The position numbers and the translations under genes were made by a program. A model generated the notes under the pieces. The model made no database searches. It had not been told where the DNA came from and was given only the letters and a program-made list of their open reading frames with translations. From positions 1,589,501-1,653,500 of the forward strand of contig NC_013665.1 in NCBI RefSeq assembly GCF_000011005.1: a DNA stretch of 64,000 nucleotides, in the 5' to 3' direction. Each line of letters begins with the position of its first letter. Within the stretch, counting starts at the first letter, position 1. Of this stretch, positions 1 through 7,696 are shown piece after piece. Source of the DNA: Methanocella paludicola SANAE (lineage in GTDB: Archaea; Halobacteriota; Methanocellia; Methanocellales; Methanocellaceae).

Positions 1-152
1 CGAGTTATTGCCTCTTCGGGACACGCGTCGATGCACACTCCACAACCAGTACACTTGTCGAGCTCGACCGTTAAGTTGGACTTGGTCAATAATAATTTCT
101 GCTCGACGTCCAGTCTATTGTTGTCTAATCTTTTCGCATAACCGGGAAACAA
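1..152 (-). CDS. polyferredoxin, N-terminal part (cut by window edge)
   Basis: About 50 residues are visible. They contain a complete first 4Fe-4S signature (C-T-G-C-G-V-C-I-D-A-C-P), so this is an electron-carrying iron-sulphur protein. The start is a TTG at 152..150. It sits 7 nt after an AGGAGG Shine-Dalgarno site that overlaps the stop of the upstream ferredoxin gene, so the two genes are translationally coupled. A small ferredoxin followed by a second cluster protein resembles the FwdG-FwdF/FmdF pair of formylmethanofuran dehydrogenase, the first enzyme of CO2-reducing methanogenesis. That assignment is inference from neighbourhood and motif. The remaining clusters that would prove a polyferredoxin lie outside the window. 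Confidence 0.6.
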   Translation of the reverse strand, partial: MFPGYAKRLDNNRLDVEQKLLLTKSNLTVELDKCTGCGVCIDACPEEAIT

Positions 153-163
153 ATCCCTTCCTC

Positions 164-415
164 CTATACGCTCGACTCCGTTGTTAGCGTGATCGCTCTC
201 TGAGGACATACCATTAAGCAAATGCCGCAACCATTGCAGACGTCCTCATCGATCACTACAGCCTTTCCGTTCAGCACGTTGTACGTCTTCTTCTTAGTCA
301 CCGGGTTGATCACGGTGAGCTCCAACGCGTTGACCGGACAGGCGACAACGCAATTATTGCAACCAGTGCAGATCCTGCCCTGGATGTCTAACGCTATTGC
401 CGTCACTTTTCGCAC
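164..415 (-). CDS. two-[4Fe-4S] ferredoxin, FwdG-like
   Basis: This 83-residue protein has two complete 4Fe-4S signatures: C-T-G-C-N-N-C-V-V-A-C-P near residue 16 and C-N-G-C-G-I-C-L-M-V-C-P near residue 60. Length, spacing and the C-P-V-N-A-L context match the small ferredoxin subunit (FwdG/FmdG type) of formylmethanofuran dehydrogenase, which passes electrons to the catalytic subunits. The start is GTG at 415; no in-frame ATG is available. A TATA-like box lies about 35-50 nt upstream, so the leader is very short. The next gene starts 11 nt after the stop, with its ribosome site inside the stop region. Other small ferredoxins of unknown pathway remain possible. Confidence 0.65.
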   Translation of the reverse strand: MRKVTAIALDIQGRICTGCNNCVVACPVNALELTVINPVTKKKTYNVLNGKAVVIDEDVCNGCGICLMVCPQRAITLTTESSV

Positions 416-440
416 CAGCCATAGATATTAATGAAAAACG

Positions 441-465
441 TTATATAGATAATATATTTAAAGTT
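441..465 (-). promoter_or_regulatory. TATA-type promoter for the ferredoxin operon
   Basis: Read on the minus strand, the sequence is a run of TTTAAATATATTATC, a good archaeal TATA box centred near 457. About 25 nt downstream would place the transcription start near 430, some 15 nt before the GTG start at 415. Confidence 0.5.
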
Positions 466-659
466 TGCCGTACACGTAGCGCTCTAAATACGAGAAATGG
501 CATACATGTAACTTATTTACAATTTTATGCCATTTATTAAAATACTTTCTGGTCGAATATATCAATAAAAGTAGCCATTTAAAATATAGAAAATTTATTT
601 GGAAACGACGTGCCTAATAAATTACTACTAAAAATGAATGTATAATACTGTATTTTTCG

Positions 660-806
660 TTATTCCGTGCACTGGACCACGCGCTCGCTGACAATGTTGC
701 CGTCCTTGAGCTCGTAGATGTACTTGCGCCGGGTGTTCATGCAGTAAACGGATGTCTCGATCGTGCCCTTTTTCTTGTCTGTGGTATGGGTGCTGTGGTC
801 TTTCAT
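660..806 (-). CDS. small hypothetical protein, 48 aa
   Basis: This short basic ORF starts at ATG 806, preceded at good spacing by AGGTGA. It begins M-K-D-H-S-T-H-T-T-D-K-K-K-G and continues with a compact segment rich in charged and beta-prone residues (Y-C-M-N-T-R-R-K-Y-I-Y-E-L-K-D-G-N), ending T-E-stop. The codon choice (CGG, CGC, GAG, CTC, GTC) matches the GC-rich genes nearby rather than the AT-rich spacer on either side, which favours a real gene. There are two cysteines (residues 22 and 46). The fold resembles nothing I can name. It sits alone between the ferredoxin operon promoter and the divergent YdeI-like gene. Confidence 0.5.
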   Translation of the reverse strand: MKDHSTHTTDKKKGTIETSVYCMNTRRKYIYELKDGNIVSERVVQCTE

Positions 807-1079
807 ATGGTCACCTGTGTTCAGTTTTCGAAAAAGAGTAAAGCCTGGATTAGCCGTACCCCCCGATATTATTCATATACTTATTGGTTTGTTATCGCTC
901 AATGGCCAACCATTGAAACTTACGTGTTGATGGAGATAATGCTATATATACTTTTATATCGACACTTGCCGTATTTTTGAATTTTTCCTGCCTTCCGGAT
1001 GGAATGGTAAACGGATCCTCGCCCGGCGTATAAATTGCGGCGCGAGATTTAAGGTATTATGAGTTAAAGGTCCTGGAGT

Positions 1080-1766
1080 ATGAAAGCCGAACGTTTTTCC
1101 AGGAAAATTTATAAGACTGGCATTAATTTTGCGGTCGACGTGCCGCACGAGGTCAGCAAAGCGTTCGGCATGCGGGGTAATATCCCGGTCACGGGCTCGG
1201 TGAATGGCGTACCCCTTAAGGCGACGCTCGTGCCTGTCGGCCAGGGGCGGCATCGCCTATTCTTGAACGGGGATACGAGGAAAGCGCTGGGCGCCGGAGA
1301 GGGTGATACGGTGGAGGTCTCGGTCAGCATCGATAAGGAGCCCCGCACGAGGCCCGTCCCGCCAATGTTCCGGGAGGCCCTGGATAAGGACCCGGATGCG
1401 AAGGCGGCCTGGGATAAGCTTCCGCCGTCCCGCAAAAAGGAGATCCTCGCCTATCTTAATAATTTAAAAAGCCCTGAATCTCTCAAACGTAATATCGATA
1501 AGGCCATAAAGAACCACCTGGTCTTTTATGGAAGAAAAAAAAATAAAGGGCCGGGAGGGGATTCCTCCCGTTCTCGCTTTTTAGAAGCCAAGAGATATTT
1601 CGAGCTTCATTGCGCTCTTTGCCCATACTCCCGCCGGGTCGGAGAGCACGACCCTTACCCGGGCGCCGGCGATGGAGATGTTCAGCGGCCGGACGCCGCG
1701 CTGCCTGAGCAGGTCGGCGAGCTTTACCTTTGCCACAGGCACGGTCAGGTCCTCCACGAATATTAG
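1080..1766 (+). CDS. YdeI/OmdA-like protein (DUF1905 + OmdA domain), 3' end frameshifted
   Basis: Residues 1-90 look like a DUF1905 domain (F-S-R-K-I-Y-K-T-G-I-N-F-A-V-D-V-P then a short beta barrel). Residues 100-150 look like the bacteriocin-protection/OmdA helical domain (A-W-D-K-L-P-P-S-R-K-K-E-I-L-A-Y-L-N). Such proteins are normally about 150-160 residues. Here the frame runs on for about 70 residues antisense through the convergent VIT-VWA gene, with no domain character. The break is at a run of nine A (1535-1543). One extra A would bring TAA at 1544 into frame, directly before a hairpin terminator. The authentic end is therefore probably near 1546, and the long tail reflects an indel or a sequence error. 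The biochemical role of the family is not established. Confidence 0.65.
   Translation: MKAERFSRKIYKTGINFAVDVPHEVSKAFGMRGNIPVTGSVNGVPLKATLVPVGQGRHRLFLNGDTRKALGAGEGDTVEVSVSIDKEPRTRPVPPMFREALDKDPDAKAAWDKLPPSRKKEILAYLNNLKSPESLKRNIDKAIKNHLVFYGRKKNKGPGGDSSRSRFLEAKRYFELHCALCPYSRRVGEHDPYPGAGDGDVQRPDAALPEQVGELYLCHRHGQVLHEY
1552..1582. terminator. bidirectional hairpin terminator between convergent genes
   Basis: There is a perfect 7-bp stem, CGGGAGG / CCTCCCG, with a 5-nt loop (1552-1570). On the plus strand it is followed by a T-run at 1578-1582. On the minus strand it is followed by nine T (complement of the A-run at 1535-1543). It can therefore end transcription from both sides of this convergent pair. 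Confidence 0.7.
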
Positions 1767-4091
1767 GATGCTTAAGCCGGGGTCGAGGGATGCGGGCTTT
1801 TTGCCGGAGAACTCGACCTTGAGCCGGTGGAGGGTATCGGCGCCGCTCAGCTTTTTGGGGCTGAGGGCGGAATCGAACAGGACTGCCTCGCCGTTCGTAA
1901 AGGCGGCCGTGCCCGAGTATACGATGACCTCAGCATTCCGCGGTATCGGGAATGACTCGTCATCAATATCTTCTATAACGCTGGAGGAGTGGTTCAAGTG
2001 GTAGACCATATCCGGCATGGCAAACTTGCTGGCCTTCCGGGCAGGGCTCATCAGCTTGAAACTTGCCGACGGAGCCTGCTTCGGTATCGGGGCGCATGAC
2101 AGTATATCGGCGGACTCGAAGCTCTGGTCCCAGCCTTCAGGCAGCGCATTGGGCACGAGCGCCGTGGCCTCGACACGCTTCCCTGCCCTGTGATAGACAG
2201 CGATGAGCGCGGTCTCCGAGGACGGCAGGCCATATCCCAGTGACTCCTTCACGATGAAGTCCCGCAGGGCTTCTATCTCATTCACCTGGCTGTTCTCAGG
2301 GTAGAGCTTCGGCGGCCTGTCGAATACCTTTTCCGGATCGTAGCCGAGCGTTTCGAGCTCACTCCTGAGGGCTGTGCCAGTATACCTCGAGTGGATGAGG
2401 TATTCGAGGCCGAGGAGCTTTTTCGCCCCGAAGAGCGGCTTGACCTCTGGCATTACGTCCGCTTTCGTTATCGAATGTGTAGATATCGTGGCGCCCGCAC
2501 GGTTTAGCACCCGTATTGTCATGCCTTCCCCGATGGAGCCCGTCACCTTCCCTGAGGCCCAGATAGTCCTGCCGGCGGGCAGGTCGCCGATATCCAGGTA
2601 GCGGCTGCCGTCGGTAACAGGATGGACCGTGCCGCTGGTCGAGTCTAAGCCCGGCCTGTCGACGGTGAGCCTCAGGCCCGCCAGCAGCGGCTGGCGCCAG
2701 TCATCCAGGATGGCGTCCAGTGCCGACGAGATGTCGCCCTCGGACGGGTCGCTTGTCAGGAATTTGACGATGCCCCCGCCCCGTTCGGCAATGGCCGCGG
2801 CGAGGTACGAGTTGGGCGCCGCGTCGATGCAGAGCAAACTTATAGAGCGCCGGTCCGGGCGCCGGGACTCCCGGTCGACCAGCCGCAGGATGCGGCCGCC
2901 GTCGGTGACCTCGGCATCCGTTATTATTAAGACGTGGCGGGATACGTCTCCCTTGAGCCTTTTAATGTCCAGGGCCTGTTCAAGCGCCACTCCCATCTCG
3001 GTGCCTCCGCCTTCGAATTTGCTCTTCATGAACTCGACCGCGTTCTTCACTGTGTCCCCGGTGGCGCCGGCCAGCAATCTGGAATACCACCTGGTATTAT
3101 TGCTGAATGCGCCGAGCGTGAACCAGTCGTCCGGGCCGAGGCCGAGCAGGAACTTTCCGACCGCCCATTCGGCCGCCTCTTTCTTGGGGCCCGCCATGGA
3201 GCCCGAGTGGTCGATGAGGATGACGTATTCGCCCGAGATCTTTTTAACATCTTTAGAGGCGGGCGGCGCCAGCATGGCCATGAAATAGGTGTCGCCGGAA
3301 GCGTCCTCGTGGGCCATCGCCTTCAGCATCGGGCGCGCCCCCTCCTGCTTCGGCTTCCACACGAGCATGCAGTCCCGGTCGGGCACTACTTCGCCTTCCT
3401 GGAGCCTTACGATGATAGAGTCGCCTTCCCGGGCCATGCTCAGGCGGTGTGTCGGGCTTTCCACGCAGGAAGCGCCCAGTATCTTCAAGTCCATAGCAAA
3501 GCGGTGCCCGGGGTCCCTCAGGACGGCCAGGGGCTGCCCGTGGGCATGCCGTGAGCTGAACTCGTCCTTACGGATATAGCGGGGCGCCGTGGTAAGAGGC
3601 ACGCGGATAGACCATCCGATGCCCTCGGGCGCGGCAAGCTGGACGTAGCGTGTCTCGACCTTCACGTCCATCTCCGGCTCGATGCCGGCGATGCATATCG
3701 TAAAGACGTCGGGCGACTCGCGGGTGACCATGACGGCCTTTTCCCCGGCCTTCTTCGCCTCTTTATACTCGTCCTTAGCTTCCTGGCGGCTCTTTAGCTC
3801 GGTCTGGATCTCCGTGTCGCCGAAGGTGACCTTAACGCCGGTGACGGCCGCGTCGCCCGGCAGCGGGAAACGGTAGCGTGCCTCGAGGACCTTATCGCAC
3901 TGCTCCTTTGAAAAGCGATAAGTCTGGGTGAGGCACAGCGAGGCTAGCGGTCCCGCTATCTCACCGGTAAGCTCCGACCTGCGGAGCGCAGCAAAAACGA
4001 TCTCGTAATTTTTCGCCGTCTTCTCGCCGGCGATCTCGAGTACGCCGATGCCCCCGGCACGGCTGTTCTCATAAGTGTTCTTGTTGAATAT
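1581..4091 (-). CDS. VIT domain and von Willebrand A domain protein
   Basis: The N-terminal ~120 residues form a VIT domain (L-T-Q-T-Y-R-F, R-Y-R-F-P-L-P-G-D-A-A-V, then R-Q-E-A-K-D-E-Y-K-E-A-K-K). It is followed by a linker and a VWA domain whose metal-binding MIDAS reads V-I-L-I-D-H-S-G-S-M with downstream T-E-M-G and D-A-E. The C-terminal half is beta-rich and ends near L-E-I-S-L-G-F. Inter-alpha-inhibitor-like VIT-VWA proteins of this size (~836 aa) are common in archaea and are thought to mediate protein contacts; the partner here is unknown. The first in-frame ATG (3731) lies inside the VIT domain, so the start must be upstream. An AAGGAGG site at 4105..4099 points to an ATA codon at 4091, and a stop lies just upstream. 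Confidence 0.8.
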   Translation of the reverse strand: MFNKNTYENSRAGGIGVLEIAGEKTAKNYEIVFAALRRSELTGEIAGPLASLCLTQTYRFSKEQCDKVLEARYRFPLPGDAAVTGVKVTFGDTEIQTELKSRQEAKDEYKEAKKAGEKAVMVTRESPDVFTICIAGIEPEMDVKVETRYVQLAAPEGIGWSIRVPLTTAPRYIRKDEFSSRHAHGQPLAVLRDPGHRFAMDLKILGASCVESPTHRLSMAREGDSIIVRLQEGEVVPDRDCMLVWKPKQEGARPMLKAMAHEDASGDTYFMAMLAPPASKDVKKISGEYVILIDHSGSMAGPKKEAAEWAVGKFLLGLGPDDWFTLGAFSNNTRWYSRLLAGATGDTVKNAVEFMKSKFEGGGTEMGVALEQALDIKRLKGDVSRHVLIITDAEVTDGGRILRLVDRESRRPDRRSISLLCIDAAPNSYLAAAIAERGGGIVKFLTSDPSEGDISSALDAILDDWRQPLLAGLRLTVDRPGLDSTSGTVHPVTDGSRYLDIGDLPAGRTIWASGKVTGSIGEGMTIRVLNRAGATISTHSITKADVMPEVKPLFGAKKLLGLEYLIHSRYTGTALRSELETLGYDPEKVFDRPPKLYPENSQVNEIEALRDFIVKESLGYGLPSSETALIAVYHRAGKRVEATALVPNALPEGWDQSFESADILSCAPIPKQAPSASFKLMSPARKASKFAMPDMVYHLNHSSSVIEDIDDESFPIPRNAEVIVYSGTAAFTNGEAVLFDSALSPKKLSGADTLHRLKVEFSGKKPASLDPGLSILIFVEDLTVPVAKVKLADLLRQRGVRPLNISIAGARVRVVLSDPAGVWAKSAMKLEISLGF

Positions 4092-4279
4092 ACAGATTCC
4101 TCCTTGTGTGTTCTAAATTTGCCTCTTTTTGTTGCGCGAATAAAGGGCTGTAGATAAGTTTTTCGAGGTCATGCCAACGTAGCTGGAAAGGCGCAAGGAG
4201 ATGACACCTTCCAATTGGCGAGTGGTTTATATACAAGCCACTTCATTTACGCGTTTAAATGTTATAGGGTAATATAAAT

Positions 4280-4843
4280 CTAATGGTTCAGGTCCTTATT
4301 CGGCCGTAGTTTTGCCGGCCCATCATATGGCGGAAAAGGCCGACTCTCTTCCATCGCAAAGGATAGCTTGACTGGAGTTCCGTCCTCAAGCAGGTCGAAC
4401 TGATATTGTTCGAATATTCTGCCATTGCTCACGAACTTGAAGTACCACCAGTAGGTCTGGCCGGCATATTCCCGGATCTTCGGCAACAATTCGCCAAAGC
4501 CCTTCGGAATACTCTGGCCTTCGGGCGCCAGAGCCTTGAAGACGAGCTCATCGCCTTCGATCTCCAATTTGAGGAGAACCTCCTGGCCCTTATACAGGAA
4601 CTTTCCGGAGAAGAGGACGCTATCGACGCTGACCTTATACATCTCCTGCATCCGCTCATCGACCAGCTTCAGGTCAAAGTCCAGGACTTCCATGTATTGC
4701 TGGAAGAAGGCACGGACATTGTTGCCGACGAAGCGCAGGGAGTACTGCTGGTGGAAGTACTTCATCCAGTAATAGCGTGCCGCCTTTTTGGCTTCCTCGC
4801 TGAGCTCGTCATATTTATAGAGCTTTAATTGTTCAGTCCTCAG
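4280..4843 (-). CDS. hypothetical protein with N-terminal L-x-K-Y-D-E-L-S-E-E-A-K-K-A-A-R motif
   Basis: I cannot name this ~187-residue protein. Its first residues (K-L-Y-K-Y-D-E-L-S-E-E-A-K-K-A-A-R-Y-Y-W) match a recurrent short motif in phage-like and plasmid-like proteins of unknown function. The rest alternates helices and beta strands, with an aromatic patch Q-T-Y-W-W-Y-F-K-F. The first ATG is at 4765, but coding character continues upstream to a CTG at 4843, where an AGGTGA site lies a few bases away. I therefore prefer the longer form, possibly with a CTG start. The ribosome site overlaps the stop of the HD gene upstream, so this is the third gene of an operon with the exonuclease and HD hydrolase. 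Confidence 0.6.
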   Translation of the reverse strand: MRTEQLKLYKYDELSEEAKKAARYYWMKYFHQQYSLRFVGNNVRAFFQQYMEVLDFDLKLVDERMQEMYKVSVDSVLFSGKFLYKGQEVLLKLEIEGDELVFKALAPEGQSIPKGFGELLPKIREYAGQTYWWYFKFVSNGRIFEQYQFDLLEDGTPVKLSFAMEESRPFPPYDGPAKLRPNKDLNH

Positions 4844-4854
4844 GTTATCACCTT

Positions 4855-5292
4855 TTATTGTATTTTATTCATGGCTTCGGTAAGCACCGCTTTTGCACGA
4901 ATATACCGCTTGATGCGGTCGACATTGACCAGTGACGGGTCCTTGAAGCGCCGCACGTCCAGGTTATCGTTCAGGTCGGCCAGCTTTACGCGGGTAGCGA
5001 CCGTATTCGTCTTCACGCGCTCGATGAAGGCCTCGTATGGCTCGCCGCGGCGCTTTGTCAGAAGGGCCAGGGCATCGGTCACCTCTTTCGGGTAGCCCAG
5101 CTTTTCGAGCATAGGCAAGTCAATCGGCGTATCCTCGACAACATCGTGCAGGATGGCCACGACCTTCTCCGTCAGAGACTCGACCTGGAACATGACCCTT
5201 AGAGGGTGCAGGATATAGGGAGCGCCCGCCTTGTCCTTCTGGCCCGCATGGGCGGATGCGGCGAGGGCGATCGCCATTTCTAATGTAGGCAT
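4855..5292 (-). CDS. small HD-domain hydrolase, SpoT/MESH1-like
   Basis: This 145-residue protein carries the HD phosphohydrolase signature of (p)ppGpp hydrolases: H-A-G-Q-K-D-K-A-G-A-P-Y near residue 15, H-P-L-R-V near 29, and the metal-binding H-D-V-V-E-D-T near 49, with later K-L-A-D-L-N-D-N. It is a stand-alone hydrolase without synthetase or TGS/ACT domains, as in small alarmone hydrolases. The true substrate in archaea is uncertain; it may be a nucleotide other than ppGpp. The start ATG has a strong AGGAGG site at ideal distance. The gene begins 14 nt after the exonuclease stop and is followed by the unknown protein, so the three are co-transcribed. Confidence 0.8.
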   Translation of the reverse strand: MPTLEMAIALAASAHAGQKDKAGAPYILHPLRVMFQVESLTEKVVAILHDVVEDTPIDLPMLEKLGYPKEVTDALALLTKRRGEPYEAFIERVKTNTVATRVKLADLNDNLDVRRFKDPSLVNVDRIKRYIRAKAVLTEAMNKIQ

Positions 5293-5306
5293 GTTTTACC
5301 TCCTTT

Positions 5307-5903
5307 TTAGATGGTCACGGGCATCCGGGGGCTTTCGATGCCCAGGGAGCCCGGCAGCTCAAAAGTGTATCCATTCAGGGCTGCATGGACAGCCAGCGTC
5401 CGGATGCAGTCGTTGAAAGCGTTATGCGCTTCCAGGCGGAGGACGCCATCATGCGTAACGTGGTTTTGCACGTAGCGCTCGAGCCTGGAGTATCTTTCAG
5501 GCATCATCTCCCGCCAGACAAGTGATGGAGGCAGCATGCGGGCCATCCGGAAGAGCACGTCCACGAAGTGCTTATCGAAGTGATAGTTCCAGGCGCCGAC
5601 GGGCATTGCCTCGTACTTTGCGAACAGCGCCTTGAGGTCCAGGCAGACCTGCGTGGGTGCAGGGGCACTGTCCAGCTCTTCGGGCAATATGCCGTGGATG
5701 AGCATGGTGTCATCAGCCTTTGATGTGTCCGGTATGCGGATGAGCGAGTACATGCCGTCCACGCACCGCACCTGCTTCTTTACCACGTTCACGTCTGCGA
5801 CCACGGCCCCGATGCTGATCGGGTAATCGACCCTTCCGGGATTCGCCCTGTCGAATTTTCCCAGACCCGTTGTTTCCGTATCGATGACACATAATAAGGT
5901 CAT
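5307..5903 (-). CDS. DnaQ-like 3'-5' exonuclease (DEDDh)
   Basis: The N-terminus reads V-I-D-T-E-T-T-G, the ExoI motif with the first two catalytic acids. A central W-N-Y-H-F-D-K-H-F supplies the ExoII aspartate. The C-terminal H-N-A-F-N-D-C-I-R-T gives the ExoIII histidine and final aspartate of the DEDDh class. At 198 residues it is close to the minimal exonuclease domain. It may act in proofreading, repair or RNA processing; the substrate cannot be told. A longer frame reaches an ATG at 5996, but the ATG at 5903 has a GAGGTG site and starts right at the fold, so I use it. First gene of an operon with the HD hydrolase. Confidence 0.8.
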   Translation of the reverse strand: MTLLCVIDTETTGLGKFDRANPGRVDYPISIGAVVADVNVVKKQVRCVDGMYSLIRIPDTSKADDTMLIHGILPEELDSAPAPTQVCLDLKALFAKYEAMPVGAWNYHFDKHFVDVLFRMARMLPPSLVWREMMPERYSRLERYVQNHVTHDGVLRLEAHNAFNDCIRTLAVHAALNGYTFELPGSLGIESPRMPVTI

Positions 5904-6041
5904 GCTTAACACCTCACATCGCTTGCTAAGTAATAATAGTCGGTTCATGTTAATAAATGTTGTTACATGCCAATTAATAACGATAAATTTGAGCAATTGA
6001 TTTAAGTAAGACCATTCCCTATCTTATTGAAATGGGTTGGT

Positions 6042-7577
6042 ATGGCAGCGATAACCATCTATGATGGCGCCGAGTCCATCGGTGGCAATAAAATTTATGT
6101 TGAGGATAATCAGCGCGGAGTTTTTCTGGATTTTGGCATGAACTACGCGAGGCGTAGTGCCTTTTTTGTTGATTTCCTTAACGAAAGGGCAGTAAGGGGT
6201 ATCCATGACATGCTATATCTGGATATAATCCCGAGAATTAACGTATACCGGCAGGATCTATTAACTTCAGACGTAGAGCCGCTGATAAAGTCATATCCAA
6301 AGGTGTCGCCCGAAGCTGTCCTGTTAAGCCATGCACATACAGACCATAATGGAAATATCGGATTGCTTGACCACGGGATCCCGGTCGTGGCATCTGCTAC
6401 CAGTATAGCTATCATGAAAGCCATGAGGGATATTAAATCGAGTGGATTGGGTGGGGATATCGCATATTCTACGTTAAGGGAAAAAGACAAAAACAATAGC
6501 AATCTCCTGAAAACAGAAGGCAGTAAATATCAGGGCCGGCAGTTCTGCTATGCAGGAAAATGTAACCCTGAGCTGAGCGAGTTTATATCCGATAAGCCAG
6601 GGAGCGGCGGGAGAAATGCAAAGAAGCTCGACGGTTGCGGCTTAGAAGCTTTGGGTAAAAAAGAGCTGCCATTTGAAATTAAACCATTTGAAGTCAATCA
6701 TTCAATCTATGGCGCTATGGCCTATACTTTGAGGTCGAATAATACTTCACTGGCGTATACTGGAGACTTCCGTATCGGCGATAATGCGAAGCAGCTTCCA
6801 GATTTTATTAAGGAAGCGAAAAACTCTTCTGTCCTGATCATCGAAGGCACGAGGACCGGCCGTTCTGGCGATATGGATGTTACAGAAACGAATGTATACG
6901 ATACATGCAAAGCCACATCCGATGACGTCAAGGGTATTATCATAGCCGACTTTTCTGCCAGGAACTTTGAACGATTGGAGATATTTAAGAGAATCGCCAG
7001 AGAGATCGGCAGGCAACTCGTAATTACTGCGAAAGATGCGTATTACCTGTATGCAATAGGATGCGCCGCTGGCACTTGCAGCACTGACGGATTACTAGTA
7101 TACGACGAACTCAAGGATAAAAAGGCATGTAAATATGAAACCGAAACACTGGCACAGGATTGTCCGGTCGAATATGTGAGAAATCATGAGATAAAAGATA
7201 ATCCGGACGGCTATATTCTGTGCATGTCATTCTATGACATCAAACAGTTATTGGACATAGAGCCCAGAGGCGGAGCATATATATATTCTTCATCTGAGGC
7301 GTACTCCGAAGAACAGGAGATCGACTTTGAGAAGCTGAAGAACTGGCTGGAGCTTTTTAGTATTGAGCCCCATGGATTTACTTTTGATAATGGAAAGCCG
7401 AAATTCATTAAAGGTTTCCACGCTTCGGGACATGCTACCGGCGAAGAGCTCGAAAGGGTTATCGATGCCGTGGATCCTGATGTGCTTATACCGGTGCATA
7501 CCCAGAATAACGGCTGGTTTAAGGAGAAATGGGAGCAAACTCGCCTGGTGAAAAACGGAGAAACAATTGAGATATAA
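6042..7577 (+). CDS. metallo-beta-lactamase / beta-CASP protein, RNase J-like
   Basis: The protein (~511 residues) has the MBL motif H-A-H-T-D-H-N-G near residue 95, the later H-S-I-Y-G and T-G-D-F-R metal-site segments, and a C-terminal H-A-S-G-H-A-T-G-E-E beta-CASP motif followed by L-I-P-V-H-T. This is the layout of RNase J/CPSF-type nucleases, which cut or trim RNA (some act on DNA). Between the MBL motifs sits an insert with cysteines (F-C-Y-A-G-K-C, D-G-C-G) not usual in RNase J, so this is a divergent paralogue; a standard RNase J end is present at the right edge of the window. The start is M-A-A-I-T-I at 6042 rather than the ATG 15 nt upstream. Confidence 0.75.
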   Translation: MAAITIYDGAESIGGNKIYVEDNQRGVFLDFGMNYARRSAFFVDFLNERAVRGIHDMLYLDIIPRINVYRQDLLTSDVEPLIKSYPKVSPEAVLLSHAHTDHNGNIGLLDHGIPVVASATSIAIMKAMRDIKSSGLGGDIAYSTLREKDKNNSNLLKTEGSKYQGRQFCYAGKCNPELSEFISDKPGSGGRNAKKLDGCGLEALGKKELPFEIKPFEVNHSIYGAMAYTLRSNNTSLAYTGDFRIGDNAKQLPDFIKEAKNSSVLIIEGTRTGRSGDMDVTETNVYDTCKATSDDVKGIIIADFSARNFERLEIFKRIAREIGRQLVITAKDAYYLYAIGCAAGTCSTDGLLVYDELKDKKACKYETETLAQDCPVEYVRNHEIKDNPDGYILCMSFYDIKQLLDIEPRGGAYIYSSSEAYSEEQEIDFEKLKNWLELFSIEPHGFTFDNGKPKFIKGFHASGHATGEELERVIDAVDPDVLIPVHTQNNGWFKEKWEQTRLVKNGETIEI

Positions 7578-7611
7578 TATACTTTTTTCAACATCATAAC
7601 ATAAAATTTAG

Positions 7612-7682
7612 TTACATCTCGTAAGTTATTAATATTAGAATAACATTTGGTTACTTACCAGGCGTAAGGTGATAAATTACGT
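7612..7682. promoter_or_regulatory. upstream region with GTAAGT...ACTTAC inverted repeat and GGTGATAA motif
   Basis: GTAAGTTATT at 7621-7630 and GGTTACTTACC at 7649-7659 form an inverted repeat. The stretch GGTTACTTACCAGGCG (7649-7664) recurs with one mismatch at 12179-12194. GGTGATAAATTAC (7668-7680) belongs to the GTGATAA motif repeated upstream of other genes between 10.6 and 20.6 kb. Likely a shared operator; the regulator is unknown. Confidence 0.4.
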
Positions 7683-7696
7683 CTGGGGGGTATCCT

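Noticed and set aside
2629-3554. Overlapping plus-strand open frames inside the VIT-VWA gene
   Set aside because: Shadows of the real minus-strand gene, which has intact VIT and VWA motifs.
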